Source: an uncultured Collinsella sp. (GTDB lineage: Bacteria > Actinomycetota > Coriobacteriia > Coriobacteriales > Coriobacteriaceae). From it: 22,219 nucleotides of DNA. This document shows positions 20,481 to 22,219 of this stretch, one piece after another (the stretch's first letter is position 1; each line of letters starts with the position of its first letter). Under the pieces are notes generated by a model that was not told where the DNA came from, searched no databases, and was given only the letters and a program-made list of their open reading frames with translations. Location of the stretch: assembly GCA_902490095.1 (NCBI GenBank), contig CABUCQ010000025.1, positions 1 to 22,219 of the forward strand, in the 5' to 3' direction. A program made the translations under genes and the position numbers.

Positions 20481-22219
20481 CTACTCGGCATCCTCGACCT
20501 CATAGACATCAGCCTCGGCAGGCTCATCGCCCGCATCTGCTGCGGCCTCGCGCGCCTCGTCGAAGGCTGCCTTCATGGTCTTGTTGCCCCAGGTGAGCTT
20601 GCGGATCGTCAGTTCATCCGCCTTGTTGTGGGCCAGGCGCAGGTTCTCGGTACTGCGGCGCAGATCGTCCTTGGTCTTCTCGAGCTGTTTGATGGCAGCA
20701 TCGATCTCCTTGATCGCCGATTCGAACTGCTTGCTCGCCAGGTTGTAGTTGCGTGAGAAACCGTCCTTGAACTTTTCCATCTTGGCTTCGAAGTTCGTGA
20801 CGTCGATATTCTGCTGCTTGTACTCCGCCAACTCCTGCTTATAGCGCAGCGATCCCATAGCGGCGTTGCGCAGCAGCGTGATCATGGGAATGAAGAATTG
20901 CGGGCGGATCACGTACATCTTCTCGTAGCGGTAGCTCACGTCCACAATGCCGGCGTTATAGAGCTCGCTCTCGGGCTCGAGCAGCGTGCAGAGCACCGCG
21001 TACTCGCAGCCTTTCTGACGACGATCGTGGTCGAGCTTCTTAAAGAAGTCCTCGTTCTTGTGCTTGGTCGCGGTTTCGTCATTCTCGTTTTTCATCTCGA
21101 ACATGATCGAGATGATCTCGTTGCCGCTCGCGTCGCACTCACGGAAGATGAAGTCGCCCTTGGTGCCCTCGGATGCATCGTTGTCTTTCTCAAAATACGC
21201 GTTGGGAAACGCCGTCATACGCAAGCGATTGAACTCGGTCTCGCAGTGTTGCTCGAGCGACTCGCCCACCATCTTGGTGGACAGGCGCACCTTCATGTCC
21301 TTCAGGCGCTCAATCTCTTCGTCCTTGTAGCGAATCAGCTCGTCACTCGCGCGCTTGGCCTGTGCAAGCTCGAGCTCGTGGGCAGCCTTGGCCTGCTCCT
21401 CGCGAGAATCGCGCACCGCCAGTTCGCTCGTGAGCTTCGCACGCGCCTCATCGCGCTCACGCTCCGCCGCGGCGACTGCCTCCGATAGGTTCATTTTGGC
21501 CGTCAGTTCCTGTTCGCGCAGCTGCGCACGCAGGCCCTCGGCCTCCTGCGCAGACTGAGCCTTTGCAGCGGAGAACTTCTCCTGCACCTTCGCCTGATAG
21601 TCGGCAAGCGTGCGCTCGGCTTCGCTACGAGCAGCATTAAGCTCGCGCTGGGACTCGGCTGCCGCGGCGGCAAGCGCCATCTCCTGGGCCTTGTCTGCAG
21701 CGGAGAGCTTCGCCTGCAGCTCGGCAATCTGAGTGTCGCGGGCGGCTAGGTCGTTTTGAGCGGCGTTACGCACCGCTGCCTCGACAAGCTTGGCCTCGTC
21801 ATCCTTGCGACCTAACTGCGCACGTAAGCTATCAATCTCGCGCTGGAGCTCGGCGTTTTCCTTTTGAGCATCGGCACGGGCCTCAACCGCCGCACGCTGG
21901 CTTGCGCTCTCGCGTTCTGCAGCAGCGCCCTCAAGCTTGGCACGCAGCTCGGCAAGCTCGGCGTCGCGCTTGGCAACTTCCTGCGCCAGCTCCTGAGCCG
22001 CGGCGTTTTTCTGCTCAACGAGCTGAGCGTTGCGCTGAGACTCCGCCTCCTGCAAGGCGGCCGTCGAGCGCGAACGCTCAAGCTCCAAGGCCTGCTCGCC
22101 CTCGCGCCGGACGGCCTTCACGCGCTCATCCAGGTCGCGCGAGAACTCCGCGTCGCGCACCTGTTTGACGATATCCGCATAGCCGGACGCATCGACCTTA
22201 AAGACTTCGCCGCAATGCG
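20481..22219 (-). CDS. DUF2130 coiled-coil protein with nuclease-like core (5' end cut by window)
   Basis: The reverse frame runs from the window edge to TAG 20483-20481, about 579 visible residues. The visible start, HCGEVFKVDASGYADIVKQVRDAEF, is the usual DUF2130 opening, in which a CPHC zinc-type motif comes first. Only a handful of residues should be missing, so the apparent GTG near 22160 is not the true start. Next comes a long coiled coil rich in Ala, Glu, Gln, Arg and Lys (about 21350-22150 in DNA). The DUF2130 core follows: KGDFIFRECDASGNEIISI, then MFEMKNENDETATKHKNEDFFKKLDHDR. GD...FEMK fits a PD-(D/E)XK nuclease arrangement. A second helical region and an acidic tail end the protein. 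Role not established; a DNA-related function is inferred from the fold. Confidence 0.85.
   Translation of the reverse strand, partial: HCGEVFKVDASGYADIVKQVRDAEFSRDLDERVKAVRREGEQALELERSRSTAALQEAESQRNAQLVEQKNAAAQELAQEVAKRDAELAELRAKLEGAAAERESASQRAAVEARADAQKENAELQREIDSLRAQLGRKDDEAKLVEAAVRNAAQNDLAARDTQIAELQAKLSAADKAQEMALAAAAAESQRELNAARSEAERTLADYQAKVQEKFSAAKAQSAQEAEGLRAQLREQELTAKMNLSEAVAAAERERDEARAKLTSELAVRDSREEQAKAAHELELAQAKRASDELIRYKDEEIERLKDMKVRLSTKMVGESLEQHCETEFNRLRMTAFPNAYFEKDNDASEGTKGDFIFRECDASGNEIISIMFEMKNENDETATKHKNEDFFKKLDHDRRQKGCEYAVLCTLLEPESELYNAGIVDVSYRYEKMYVIRPQFFIPMITLLRNAAMGSLRYKQELAEYKQQNIDVTNFEAKMEKFKDGFSRNYNLASKQFESAIKEIDAAIKQLEKTKDDLRRSTENLRLAHNKADELTIRKLTWGNKTMKAAFDEAREAAADAGDEPAEADVYEVEDAE

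Noticed and set aside
22129..22160. GTG near 22160 as the start of the DUF2130 gene
   Set aside because: The frame continues upstream to the window edge as HCGEVFKVDASGYADIVKQ, the conserved DUF2130 N-terminus.
1..22219. CRISPR arrays, tRNA or rRNA genes, insertion sequences
   Set aside because: I looked for regularly spaced repeats, tRNA-like cloverleaf ends and transposase motifs and saw none.

Overview
This window looks like a chromosomal stretch from a GC-rich actinobacterium of the class Coriobacteriia, most likely Collinsella or a close relative. That assignment is an inference from the GC-rich third codon positions, the DUF3516 Ski2-type helicase (an actinobacterial family), and the style of the secreted proteins. 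I see no rRNA, tRNA, CRISPR array, insertion sequence or phage gene. Both ends cut through genes.

Layout. (1) 1-905 (-): 3'-truncated FAD-linked oxidase of the D-lactate dehydrogenase/GlcD type, followed by a 346-base gap with a hairpin and short direct repeats. (2) 1252-4458 (+): five tightly packed genes. They encode a small cytosolic protein with a nuclease-like motif, a membrane-anchored protein and three exported proteins, one of which carries a degenerate sortase signal. This looks like a poorly characterised cell-surface operon. (3) 4577-5293 (+): DUF554 membrane protein. (4) 5382-10984 (+): a three-gene set encoding a TerB_N/TerB_C protein, a BrxD-like (DUF2791) ATPase and an Lhr/BrxHI-like helicase. 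It resembles the ATPase-helicase part of BREX and Ter-linked DNA-processing systems, but without a BREX methyltransferase or PglZ. (5) 13798-11012 (-): elp3 (tRNA wobble-uridine modification), then a spermidine-synthase-like protein whose start codon directly follows the elp3 stop. (6) 15519-13895 (-): a membrane-bound XRE regulator translationally coupled to a DUF4097 beta-repeat membrane protein. (7) 15787-17618 (+): a methyltransferase with clear Trm9/ALKBH8-type motifs, then a TrmB-like tRNA methyltransferase with an altered active-site motif. (8) 17718-20399 (+): Ski2-like RNA helicase with a DUF3516-type C-terminus, ending at a strong bidirectional terminator. (9) 20481-22219 (-): DUF2130 coiled-coil protein with a nuclease-like core, 5'-truncated.

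Two points stand out. First, the Elp3 gene lies within 2 kb of a Trm9/ALKBH8-like methyltransferase. In eukaryotes these act in sequence on U34 (cm5U, then mcm5U), so this may be a bacterial version of that pathway, sitting beside a variant TrmB. Second, the TerB/BrxD-like/BrxHI-like trio is a candidate DNA-processing or defence module. A hairpin able to fold in two ways sits between its ATPase and helicase genes. Intergenic regions also show convincing promoters, including TTGACA-17-TATATG with a palindrome in its core between the XRE gene and the Trm9-like gene, and several intrinsic terminators.
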